Shown piece by piece: positions 1 to 6,274 of a stretch of DNA of 40,141 bases. Under the pieces are notes generated by a model. That model searched no databases. It saw only the letters and a program-made list of their open reading frames with translations, and was not told the DNA's origin. Position 1 is the first letter of the stretch. Each line of letters opens with the position of its first letter. Location of the stretch: assembly GCF_001553785.1 (NCBI RefSeq), contig NZ_LOJP01000002.1, forward strand, positions 305,904 through 346,044, given 5' to 3'. The position numbers were made by a program, and so were the translations under genes. The DNA is from Actinoplanes sp. TFC3 (GTDB lineage Bacteria > Actinomycetota > Actinomycetes > Mycobacteriales > Micromonosporaceae).

Positions 1-110
1 GTCCCCCCCCTTTTACTTGCCGCCGCGGCCTCCCCTCCCCCCCCCGGTGGGGGGGGGGCGCACGGTAAGCCCCGCCGGGGGGCCGGGGGGGTGCCGGGGT
101 TCCCGCCGTT
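1..110. other. Low-complexity G/C tract at window edge
   Basis: This stretch is dominated by runs of C and G, including a C-run facing a G-run around 37-58 that could pair as a hairpin. No credible gene is present. Long homopolymers of this kind are often contig ends or assembly errors, so base-level accuracy here is doubtful. Confidence 0.6.
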
Positions 111-363
111 ACGCGACGGCGGGGACCCCGGGTGACTTTGCTTTTGCCCCGTCTTTCCCGGCTTCCCCGTCTTTCGCGGGGGCTTCGTCCTTCGCGGTGG
201 CTTCGTCTTTCGCCGGGGCTTCGTCCTTCGCGGTGGCTTTGTCTTTCGCCGGGGCTTTGGCTTTGGCTTTGGCGGGCTCGGGGCGGTCTTTGGCGGCGGG
301 TGGAGGTTGGGTGACTTGCCAGGGCTGGGCGGGAGGTGCTAACCCGATGTTGTCCCTGATCAA
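109..363 (-). CDS. Possible small Lys/Ala-rich repeat protein
   Basis: A minus-strand frame of 84 codons from a TTG has a Pro-rich head (APPAQPWQVTQPPP), then a tail of about eight AKxxAP/AKDEAT hexapeptides with alternating Lys and Asp/Glu, ending in a TAG. Histone-like or cell-wall-binding tails look like this, but there is no recognised domain and no convincing ribosome binding site. The frame may be the tail of a longer broken gene or simply an open frame through the repeat. It is listed because the charge-patterned translation is less odd than that of the opposite strand. Confidence 0.25.
   Translation of the reverse strand: MIRDNIGLAPPAQPWQVTQPPPAAKDRPEPAKAKAKAPAKDKATAKDEAPAKDEATAKDEAPAKDGEAGKDGAKAKSPGVPAVA
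163..270. repeat. 18-bp tandem repeat array
   Basis: About five to six 18-bp units lie head to tail. Four clear ones are at 181-198, 199-216, 217-234 and 235-252, and units 1 and 3 match each other better than units 2 and 4, giving a 36-bp higher-order period. The array ends in GGCTTT triplets at 253-270. Read on the minus strand it encodes alternating AKDEAP/AKDEAT hexapeptides; on the plus strand it encodes Ser/Phe/Ala repeats. The 18-bp period keeps any reading frame open, which suits a protein repeat but does not prove one. Confidence 0.8.
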
Positions 364-643
364 CGGGGTAGGCGGGGCCGCGCGACCGGTTCACGACCTT
401 GATCCTCCATGCAGCATGCAGCCTGTTTTCACGCTGGCGGGTTAATCCGGTGGGTGCACTTCGCGCGTGTGTTCCGGCGGGGATTGCCGCACGGTCAACC
501 GATCTCGCGGCTGCCCATTGTCGGGGAATGTGGTCCTGCGCTGTTCCGCCTCCACCGGAATCGCGCGGCAACCATTCCCCCGCGCCCCTGGTCGCGGTCC
601 CGGCGACCGGGGGCGCACTCACCTTCGCAGGAGGTCTGCGCGC
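364..643. other. Gene-free leader of the exported-protein cluster
   Basis: No supported gene is visible in these 280 bases. A short tandem repeat ATGCAGCATGCAG lies near 408-420. The promoter of the 644-2333 cluster should be here, but no confident -35/-10 pair can be picked out. Confidence 0.4.
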
Positions 644-1132
644 ATGCGCAAGTTCAGCAAACGGTCAGCAGCAGCAGGTGGCACTGGGCTCGTCGTGCTC
701 GGGGTGGCCGGTGCGGCCTGGGCGGCTTGGAACCTTTCCGGATCCGGCACCGCCAAGGCTCAGGCCGGAACCGCGGTGACGCTCAAGGTCACCGGGGCCG
801 GGTTGTCCGCGGGGCTTACTCCGGGAAATGCGACAACCGTTTTGCTGACCGTCGAGAACCGCAATGCTTTTCCCGTACGGATAACCGATGTTGATTTGGC
901 GCAGTTGACTTCTCCCACGCCGGGTTGCGATGCCGCGGCCAATGTGAAAGTTGTCGATGACGCGCCGCTTCCGGACGACGCGACCGTGCCTGCGGGCAGC
1001 ACCGCGGCCCCGGCCAGCGGGCGAATTGCTTGGGCGGGCGCCTTGCGAATGGCGGCCGACGCGGACGACGCGTGCCAGGGCGCCGTTTTCACCTTCAACG
1101 TCGAGCTTGCCGCAGTCAGCGCGGCCCCGTGA
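644..1132 (+). CDS. Exported protein with SipW/TasA-like leader (1)
   Basis: This 162-residue protein starts at the ATG at 644, nine bases after AGGAGG at 629-634. Earlier in-frame codons lack a binding site. The N-terminus is MRKFSKR, then a hydrophobic segment (about 12-29) ending AAWAAWNLSGSGTAKAQAGT, then a mostly beta-rich domain with a conserved pattern (TVENRNAFPVRITDVDL, a Cys pair near GCD and DACQGA). The leader resembles SipW-dependent signal peptides of TasA/CalY-type matrix proteins, where a hydrophobic core is followed by an aromatic residue, a small-residue stretch and AGT. The next gene is a clear paralogue, so the product is probably secreted or cell-surface. The function is not known, and the SipW link is inference from the leader alone. 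Confidence 0.75.
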   Translation: MRKFSKRSAAAGGTGLVVLGVAGAAWAAWNLSGSGTAKAQAGTAVTLKVTGAGLSAGLTPGNATTVLLTVENRNAFPVRITDVDLAQLTSPTPGCDAAANVKVVDDAPLPDDATVPAGSTAAPASGRIAWAGALRMAADADDACQGAVFTFNVELAAVSAAP

Positions 1133-1173
1133 CGACGCTGTCTTATATCGATCAGAGATTCGGGAGGCTGGGC

Positions 1174-1665
1174 ATGCGCAAGCTCGACCGTCGCGGCAAG
1201 GCTGTCCTCAGTGCTGCCGCCGCTGCCGCAGTGATCGCCAACGCTGGCGCCGCCTGGGCCTACTGGTCCCTGAACGGCTCCGGAACCGGCGTAGCGATCG
1301 CCGGTTCGGCCGTCGAGCTCAAGCTGCAAGCCCACTCCGACGACAGCGCTCCGCTGTACCCCGGCGGCACCTCGAGCCTCAACGTCACGGTGACCAACCA
1401 GAACGACTTCCCGATAACGATCACATCGCTGAGCCTCGGCGGCACGGTGCTCGCTGACGAGGACCACCGCGCCGCGGGCTGCCGCATCACCGGGGTGAGC
1501 ATCAGCCGGGAAACGCTGACGGTGAACTGGCAGGTACCCAAGAACACCGTCGGCGCTTTCAAACTTGCCAATGGCCTGCGGATGACCAACGATTCGGACA
1601 GCGCTTGCCAGGGGGCAACGTTCATCATTCCGGTGCGGGCCAACGGTCAGAGCAGCGCTTCGTGA
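1174..1665 (+). CDS. Exported protein with SipW/TasA-like leader (2)
   Basis: This 163-residue protein starts at ATG 1174 after GGGAGG at 1162-1167. It is paralogous to the preceding protein: the same MRK start, a hydrophobic core, then AAWAYWSLNGSGTGVAIAG, and the same block order (VTNQNDFPITITSLSLGG; GLRMTNDSDSACQGATF near the C-terminus). Both proteins keep two cysteines in matching places, probably a disulfide outside the cell. It is co-directional with its neighbours, and its stop overlaps the next start (GTGA at 1662-1665), so the two are probably translationally coupled. The likely role is a surface or matrix beta-sandwich subunit. No known family is assigned with certainty. Confidence 0.77.
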   Translation: MRKLDRRGKAVLSAAAAAAVIANAGAAWAYWSLNGSGTGVAIAGSAVELKLQAHSDDSAPLYPGGTSSLNVTVTNQNDFPITITSLSLGGTVLADEDHRAAGCRITGVSISRETLTVNWQVPKNTVGAFKLANGLRMTNDSDSACQGATFIIPVRANGQSSAS

Positions 1666-2333
1666 AACGGCGCCAGGCGGTGCTGCTGGTCGCCGGCGTG
1701 GCTGTCGCGCTGGCCGCGGCGGGCAGCGGAATGGCCGCCTACGGCGGCTGGAATGTGGACTCGTCCTCGCCGACGTTCACCGTGCACGCCGCGCGGATCC
1801 CGCAAATGCTGCCGCCCGCCGCCGCGCCCGGGCCCAAGGGACAGGTCATCACCTGGGAAAAGGTCGCGTTCGCCCAGACCTACGTGATCACGCGCCACGT
1901 GGGTGCGCTTTCGCAAACCGCATGCACGGTACGAGCAAAGCTCACCCATTGCACCGACCACGCCGCCCCCACCGGGCAGTCCCTGACGTATACCGTCGCC
2001 GCCCGGTACGGCACGCATTGGGCCGGCCTCGACAGTTCCCCAAGCTCGCCGGTGATCATTCCCGGGGCGGCCGTAGTGGCATTGCCCAGCGTCGCGCCGA
2101 CCATTTCCCGGCCACCATCCGCCATTCCGGTTGCACCGTCCGCTACCCCGCCGTCGCCGTCGCCATCCCCGTCCTCGGCGTCGCCGACACCCCGGCATCA
2201 TCACCATCACGAGCCGGAAGTCACACTGGAACCCTCAGCCACGGGCACCAATATCGACGGACGTGGTGCCGGCGATTCCGATTCCGCTCAGCATGCGTCG
2301 TTCCAGGAATTTGAGAAACTTTCTGTCATGTAG
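1662..2333 (+). CDS. Exported fibronectin-like protein, Pro/Ser/His tail
   Basis: The GTG at 1662 overlaps the previous stop by four bases and gives 223 residues beginning MKRRQAVLLVAGVAVALAAA, a good signal or anchor segment. After the leader comes GSGMAAYGGWNVDSSSPTF, again similar to the SipW-like leaders of the two upstream proteins. Residues of about 55-135 read like a fibronectin type III fold (VITWEKVAFAQTYVITRHVG, then LTYTVAARYGTHWAGLDSSP). The rest is a Pro/Ser-rich stalk, a run of five His, and an acidic tail. It is probably a surface-exposed partner of the two upstream subunits. The His run could bind metal, but that is speculative. Confidence 0.72.
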   Translation: MKRRQAVLLVAGVAVALAAAGSGMAAYGGWNVDSSSPTFTVHAARIPQMLPPAAAPGPKGQVITWEKVAFAQTYVITRHVGALSQTACTVRAKLTHCTDHAAPTGQSLTYTVAARYGTHWAGLDSSPSSPVIIPGAAVVALPSVAPTISRPPSAIPVAPSATPPSPSPSPSSASPTPRHHHHHEPEVTLEPSATGTNIDGRGAGDSDSAQHASFQEFEKLSVM

Positions 2334-2434
2334 AAACACCGGAACAAACAGCTATTTCGTCACCGCCGCGCGTCCGATCCGATCCGCCTGCACGGACAAT
2401 GCATTTGCCGGAAGGCAAACATAGGATTACCACC

Positions 2435-2749
2435 ATGACACCGTCCGGTTCCATCGCTCTACAGCTCGTGCTTTCCGTGGTAATGGTCATCTTCACCTCC
2501 TACGTCGCGGGACGCGTGCACCAGTGGTACCGGCACGGCTTCGAGCGCGACGTGGCATACCGCGAGGGCTACAACCAGGCGTCCCACACCCTGTTCCAAC
2601 TGGCCGTCCGCAACCACCCCGGCGCATCGCCCACGGCGTTGCCCGCCGCCTTGCCCGCCGCCTTGCCCGCCGCCTTGCCCGCTTCTTGGCCTGCGGAGAT
2701 CGAGGAACGCGCCCGGATCCGCGCGGTCGTGCCGATCCAGCAGCACTGA
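2435..2749 (+). CDS. Small one-TM protein with HQWY motif (1)
   Basis: This 104-residue protein starts at ATG 2435. One N-terminal membrane segment (about residues 7-25) leads into GRVHQWYRHGFERDVAYREG, then ASHTLFQLAV. A perfect 12-bp tandem repeat near 2638-2680 encodes LPAALPAALPAALPA, so the length of this linker is likely to vary between strains. The product is paralogous to the protein at 2933-3274, sharing the HQWY-G-RD-AYR-GY-ASH pattern. I do not recognise the family. The topology suggests a short membrane anchor with a cytoplasmic helical domain. Confidence 0.65.
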   Translation: MTPSGSIALQLVLSVVMVIFTSYVAGRVHQWYRHGFERDVAYREGYNQASHTLFQLAVRNHPGASPTALPAALPAALPAALPASWPAEIEERARIRAVVPIQQH

Positions 2750-2753
2750 CATT

Positions 2754-2914
2754 TCGACCGGCCGCTCGGCGGAGTTCTCACACTCGAACGACCGCGCAAC
2801 GATTTTTCACCATGAACGGCCGCGCAGCGGTTTCTCACCTTGGACGGCCGCGCAGCGGGGGCATGCGGCACCTCTCGAACATTGGACGGCCGCGCAGCGG
2901 GGGCATGCGGCACC
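2754..2914. repeat. Degenerate ~30-bp repeat array between paralogues
   Basis: Five related units share the core GACGGCCGCGCAGCGG: 2754-2782 (weak), 2784-2810, 2813-2839, 2840-2872 and 2882-2914. The last two are identical over 33 bp and end in GCATGCGGCACC; the others become steadily more divergent and end in TTTCTCACC-like text. Each core contains CCGC-GCA-GCGG, which could fold as a small hairpin. The array fills the gap between two paralogous genes. It may be a leader RNA element or decayed tandem duplication. Confidence 0.8.
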
Positions 2915-2932
2915 AGAAAGGTTCCAACCCTC

Positions 2933-3274
2933 ATGACCGTGCCCGGCAACAGCCTCATCCAGGCGTTGTTCGCCCTCGCCTTCGTCATCGCCAGCGGCTA
3001 CGCCGCCGGCCGCATCCACCAGTGGTACAAGCAAGGAATCGACCGCGACGAGGCTTACCGCAACGGGTACGACCGCGCCTCGCATTCGATGTTCGACATG
3101 GCCCTGAGCAAGCGTCCCGGAACGCCTTCTCCTTCGGCGGAGACTGCGACGGGTTCTCGGCGCGCACACATGGTCGGGCACGCCCGAAAGCGGATTATCT
3201 CGGAGCCGGTCCAGGTGGCGAATGGACGACGTCGGCGACGTACGCACCGCCATCCCCGCACCGAAACCGACTGA
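2933..3274 (+). CDS. Small one-TM protein with HQWY motif (2)
   Basis: This 113-residue protein starts at ATG 2933, after GAAAGG. A membrane segment (about residues 8-26) precedes GRIHQWYKQGIDRDEAYRNG and YDRASHSMFDMALSKRPG, which align without gaps to the paralogue at 2435-2749. The tails differ: this one is long and very basic (many Arg/Lys/His from about residue 70 on) instead of the Pro-Ala linker. No family is recognised. The shared juxtamembrane motif suggests a conserved interaction surface, and the tails suggest divergent partners. It converges with the minus-strand cassette that ends at 3286. Confidence 0.62.
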   Translation: MTVPGNSLIQALFALAFVIASGYAAGRIHQWYKQGIDRDEAYRNGYDRASHSMFDMALSKRPGTPSPSAETATGSRRAHMVGHARKRIISEPVQVANGRRRRRTHRHPRTETD

Positions 3275-3285
3275 GCCAGCTCACA

Positions 3286-4080
3286 TCAGCTGTGCTTCAA
3301 GGACCAGTCGGCGTCGCCGTCCTTGACCGTCGCGTCGCTGTACTGGTCAGAGTTCGATTTCGGCCAGACCCCGTTTGGGTAGCTCGTTGGGTCGACAGCC
3401 TCGCCATGCAGGGCCGTCATTGCGGCGGCTTGTGCTCCGAGGAAGCCAAGAACTGTCGTTATCGCGGTCGCAATGATCGCGGTATTGACGCCTGCTTCTT
3501 CAAGCATCAACGCGGCGCCGGCCCAGGAGAAGGCCGCGGAAGCGTATGCGGCTATGACGGCAACGGTGGCCGCGATCAACTTTGCCAAAACAGCGGCGAG
3601 GGTGGCATAGAACGCCGCACCAGCGACGGCGCACGCGAACAGATTGGTCGACGTCGTGGAAGCAATGGAGCCGATTCGTGACGCCGCCGCCGACTGGGCG
3701 CCGACCGTCTTGCCGTAGGCGTCTCGTGCCGAGCCCGACCACTCTGAGTTGTCAATCGAGAGGTTCTGGTCAGTCAGATTGGCGCCGACAATATTCGCCG
3801 CGCCTCGGACGTCCATCCACGTGAAACCGTCGATGGCCATGTAAATGGGGGCTGCCGCGCCCTTGAGGAGGTCGATGATCCAGTCGAGTATCTCCTGGCC
3901 GACCTCCACCGTCTTGGTGGCCAGCCAGGTAATCGCCTCGGCCGCGGCGTCGGTAATGAACCAATGGTTCGTCGCTTGCTGAGCGGCAGGCGGGATCTTG
4001 TTCAGATTGGCGGAGAAAGTCGCCATGCCGGACTCGATCTCACGCAGTGTTGCCTCGAACTGGGCGGTACTGAAATCCAC
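3286..4080 (-). CDS. WXG-type hydrophobic T7SS substrate candidate (cassette A)
   Basis: This 264-residue protein starts at a GTG. The N-terminal 110 residues are helical. NSEWSGSARDAYGKT carries the Trp-x-Gly turn typical of WXG100/LXG-like substrates of type VII secretion. Residues of about 150-215 are strongly hydrophobic (AVAGAAFYATLAAVLAKLIA and following), enough for two to three membrane segments. The final 45 residues are polar. It lies 11 bases downstream of the EspC-like gene in the same direction. The product is probably exported or membrane-inserting, with an EspC-like partner. No toxin domain is recognised. Confidence 0.7.
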   Translation of the reverse strand: MDFSTAQFEATLREIESGMATFSANLNKIPPAAQQATNHWFITDAAAEAITWLATKTVEVGQEILDWIIDLLKGAAAPIYMAIDGFTWMDVRGAANIVGANLTDQNLSIDNSEWSGSARDAYGKTVGAQSAAASRIGSIASTTSTNLFACAVAGAAFYATLAAVLAKLIAATVAVIAAYASAAFSWAGAALMLEEAGVNTAIIATAITTVLGFLGAQAAAMTALHGEAVDPTSYPNGVWPKSNSDQYSDATVKDGDADWSLKHS

Positions 4081-4091
4081 GTCGGCCCCCG

Positions 4092-4409
4092 TCAGTAGGC
4101 GTTACGGATGCGGTGCTCATCAGCGTTGTCTTCCGCGTCATAGGTATTCGCCACGGAACGACGAGTTGTGCCGATATCCGTCAGCGCAGTGGCACCTTCT
4201 TGCGCACGGCTGGACACCGCTCGGACAACATCGTTGTACGGACCCACCATTAGCTGGAACAGGCCCGCCTCAAGGCGCCCGAACTCCATGGCACCGACCT
4301 TGGAGCTCAATCCTCTGAGCCCTGCACTTTGCTCATCCCACACGCCGGCTTCTCTGCGCAGCACGTCAGTCGCAACTTTGACCTCGGCCGCGCTTGGTAC
4401 ATCACTCAT
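4092..4409 (-). CDS. EspC-like T7SS small protein (cassette A)
   Basis: This 105-residue helical protein has the pattern of the EspC/DUF2580 group of ESX secretion partners: an N-terminal helix (VKVATDVLRREAGVWDEQSA), a central region, and a terminal helix with TTRRSVANTYDAEDN, matching the usual Y-x-x-x-D/E export-type ending. Its ATG overlaps the upstream stop (ATGA at 4406-4409), so it is translationally coupled to the YbaB-like gene. The expected role is to pair with the WXG-type protein encoded next and direct export. Family membership is inferred from pattern, not from a search. Confidence 0.7.
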   Translation of the reverse strand: MSDVPSAAEVKVATDVLRREAGVWDEQSAGLRGLSSKVGAMEFGRLEAGLFQLMVGPYNDVVRAVSSRAQEGATALTDIGTTRRSVANTYDAEDNADEHRIRNAY

Positions 4410-5128
4410 GAGGGCTGCGCTCCACCTTTGTTGGTCGGGGTGACAGCTTGAAGCGTTGCCAGCGCGTCACGGAGAAGCTGATCGAGGTGCGGCCCTGATG
4501 CCGACTGTGGTCGAAGAGTGCGTCTGGCCTCCTGCACGGCCTGCATGAGGGCCTGGCTGATCGCCTTCCCACTGCGCCGTGCGGCCCACTGCTCATCAAT
4601 GGAGCAGTCGGAGAAGCCGTTCGCGGTCAGCACCACCGACACATGGCGACTGCTGTCCGAGCCCTTTACCGACGCCGCCGCTTCAGAAGGCTTCTGTTGC
4701 ACCTCTTGCAGCTTCTCAAGGACGCCTTCGGTGAGATCCAGCGGTTCACGAGCGACACCGGGCGCCATCGCAGGCGCAGCAGGGGCCGCCGACTGCAACT
4801 CCCCCGCTTCCAACCGCTTTTTCTGCATCCACCAGTCACTGCTGTCGAGGTTGTCAGTCAGGGCAGCGATTCCCTGCCGCACAGCATCGGTGCTGGCGTC
4901 CATGACCGAACGGCCGAGATTGCTTGGTTCGAGCCGTTGCTGCCATTCATCGCGGATTGACACGAGGGAGGGCAGTCCGCTGTTGTCGAGAACCACGCGA
5001 ATGCAGCCAGACGAATCGTAGCCTTCTGCCTGCTGCGGAGCCGCTGAGGTGAGCTGATTGGCAAGCGCGCTGAACTCGGCCACCTTTGCTTGGAACTCGC
5101 CCAATCGGGCCACCATGTCGTTGTTCAT
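4406..5128 (-). CDS. Tandem YbaB/EbfC-like protein (cassette A)
   Basis: This 240-residue protein contains two copies of a YbaB-like pattern. The first, about residues 35-90, has GYDSSGCIRVVLDNSGLPSL and then a helix. The second, about 155-205, has SSRHVSVVLTANGFSDCSID and then KAISQALMQAVQEA. A Pro/Ala linker separates them. YbaB/EbfC proteins bind DNA as dimers, and a YbaB-like protein (EspL) occurs in mycobacterial ESX-1 loci, so a chaperone-like or regulatory role next to EspC-like genes is plausible. It overlaps both neighbours by four bases (5125-5128 and 4406-4409). Confidence 0.65.
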   Translation of the reverse strand: MNNDMVARLGEFQAKVAEFSALANQLTSAAPQQAEGYDSSGCIRVVLDNSGLPSLVSIRDEWQQRLEPSNLGRSVMDASTDAVRQGIAALTDNLDSSDWWMQKKRLEAGELQSAAPAAPAMAPGVAREPLDLTEGVLEKLQEVQQKPSEAAASVKGSDSSRHVSVVLTANGFSDCSIDEQWAARRSGKAISQALMQAVQEARRTLRPQSASGPHLDQLLRDALATLQAVTPTNKGGAQPS

Positions 5129-5511
5129 CGACGCCCTTCCTTACTCGACGACTTGAGTGCCGCACGGCAGATCATGGCAATGGACAATGCTGACTGAGCC
5201 ATGAGAACAGCGAATGGCGCCAGCCCATCGGACAAAATAAAGAAGATGCCGAGGGCCACGGTTGAACCCGCCGCAGCGGACAAGGCGAGTGTGGTGATCA
5301 GCCGCTTCGCGCCGGCAATACCTCGCCAGGCGAAGAACGCGCCCACCACCGCTACTACTAGCGAAAATCCCGCGATTATCTGGACGACCCGGGGACCGAG
5401 GACGACGTTCTCGATGGCGTCGGGCATGCCGACAGAAAGCAGAAACAACCCGCCCAGCTCGAACAGTGGACCCAGCAGCCACAGGAAAATTGGAAGGCCT
5501 CGACGCGTCAC
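5125..5511 (-). CDS. Small four-helix membrane protein (cassette A)
   Basis: This 128-residue protein starts at a GTG at 5511. It has about four hydrophobic segments (residues 7-26, 40-62, 70-90 and 95-115) and a basic polar tail (KSSSKEGRR). It is the first gene of cassette A, overlapping the YbaB-like gene by four bases. It resembles, in topology only, the small membrane proteins at 12212-12933. An accessory or immunity-like membrane partner is possible. The family is not recognised. Confidence 0.65.
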   Translation of the reverse strand: MTRRGLPIFLWLLGPLFELGGLFLLSVGMPDAIENVVLGPRVVQIIAGFSLVVAVVGAFFAWRGIAGAKRLITTLALSAAAGSTVALGIFFILSDGLAPFAVLMAQSALSIAMICRAALKSSSKEGRR

Positions 5512-5784
5512 ATCAGGCCTTCAGTGGATTTCATACGCCGACCGGCCGCAATGCCCCTCGGAAGCACGAGCCGGAGATGAGTCAGTCTGGCCCGCCACGC
5601 CGCCTCCTCGCCTCATGATCGCCCGGCAGGTTAAGTTACCAAAGCATCGACATGTTCGCTGTCCCGCGATTATCGGCGCACGCTACCTGAACTTCGGTGT
5701 GTTGAGAGGGACAGCAGCCCTGGCTGCAAGCGTATTCGTTTCAAGCGCCCGGCCGAGCCCAGCGGCCGCGTCAGCGTCTCAGAC
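5512..5784. other. Intergenic region upstream of cassette A
   Basis: There are 273 bases between the start of cassette A and the plus-strand relic at 5785. A GAAGG-like binding site precedes the GTG at 5511 on the minus strand. I see no gene, strong palindrome or terminator. Confidence 0.4.
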
Positions 5785-6054
5785 ATGAGCGTAAATGGCC
5801 GCGCGGACTAGCTTCGGCGCCTGCTGAACGACTGGGCTTTCACAGGCGCCGTCGATCCCGAAAGCAATGTCGACGGGTACGACTACCTGATTGAGCCGTT
5901 GCTTGAAAAGCTGGCTTCGGGAGCCGGCTCGGACGAACTCACACGCTTTTCCGAAGGCGAAGTCACCGGTCACTTCGGCGTGTCCACTGAGCAGGTGGAC
6001 ATTGCGCCCATGGTTGAGCGGGTCACCACCTGGTGGCAAGCCGCCCAGCATTAG
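5785..6054 (+). pseudogene. Small gene interrupted by an in-frame amber codon
   Basis: From ATG 5785 the frame reads MSVNGRAD, then TAG at 5809-5811, then 80 open codons to a second TAG at 6052. The continuation is protein-like (LRRLLNDWAFTGAVDPESN; DGYDYLIEPLLEKLASGAGS; ending in MVERVTTWWQAAQH). It has balanced charge, regular hydrophobic spacing and no reading on the other strand that makes better sense. The likely ancestral product is an 89-residue cytoplasmic protein, loosely like the DUF1871 pattern (DW, then YD-I-P-L). A later start is not supported by a binding site. It lies between two T7SS cassettes and may have been an accessory or immunity-type gene. Confidence 0.6.
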
Positions 6055-6087
6055 CGTCCGATGTTAAGAGCAACCCCGCTATGCGCT

Positions 6088-6270
6088 CACCCGCGGGGGA
6101 AGGTCGTGGAGTACTGGACCAGGTCGGGCTGAAGGAAGGTGTAGCCCTGCGCCTCCGGACGATGATGGCGTGACCAAACGGCACGTCGCCTCATCGGGGT
6201 CCTTGCTGGGGCTGCAACCGGCAGTCAGGCTCGTCGTAATGAGAACTATCGCTCCGAGACGCTTCAGCGC
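6088..6270 (-). pseudogene. Decayed partial copy of the adjacent lipoprotein gene
   Basis: The minus strand reads LTAGCSPSKDPDEATCRLVT, matching VAGCTPGNDQADQPTCRLVT of the intact lipoprotein at 6275-7108. After about ten missing codons and a frame change it reads QGYTFLQPDLVQYSTTFPRG and a stop, matching the QGYTTVPPDRVQNSTNFPR block of that protein. No start codon remains in frame. It lies just downstream of the intact gene, so it is the wreck of a tandem lipoprotein duplicate with an internal deletion, a frameshift and a truncated 3-prime end. Confidence 0.8.
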
Positions 6271-6274
6271 TGCC

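Noticed and set aside
163..270. Possible CRISPR or regulatory array in 18-bp repeats
   Set aside because: The repeats are strictly tandem without spacers and keep a reading frame open, which fits a slippage-prone low-complexity repeat.
2784..2914. Possible CRISPR array
   Set aside because: Units are adjacent or nearly so, of unequal length and graded in similarity, with no unique spacers of uniform size and no cas genes.
2524..3681. Plus-strand open frame of 385 codons across the two HQWY genes
   Set aside because: It runs out of frame through two supported genes and the repeat array, and into the antisense of cassette A.
5779..6051. Minus-strand 90-codon open frame opposite the amber-interrupted gene
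   Set aside because: Its translation is Gly/His/Val-rich without pattern, whereas the plus strand reads as a plausible protein apart from one TAG.
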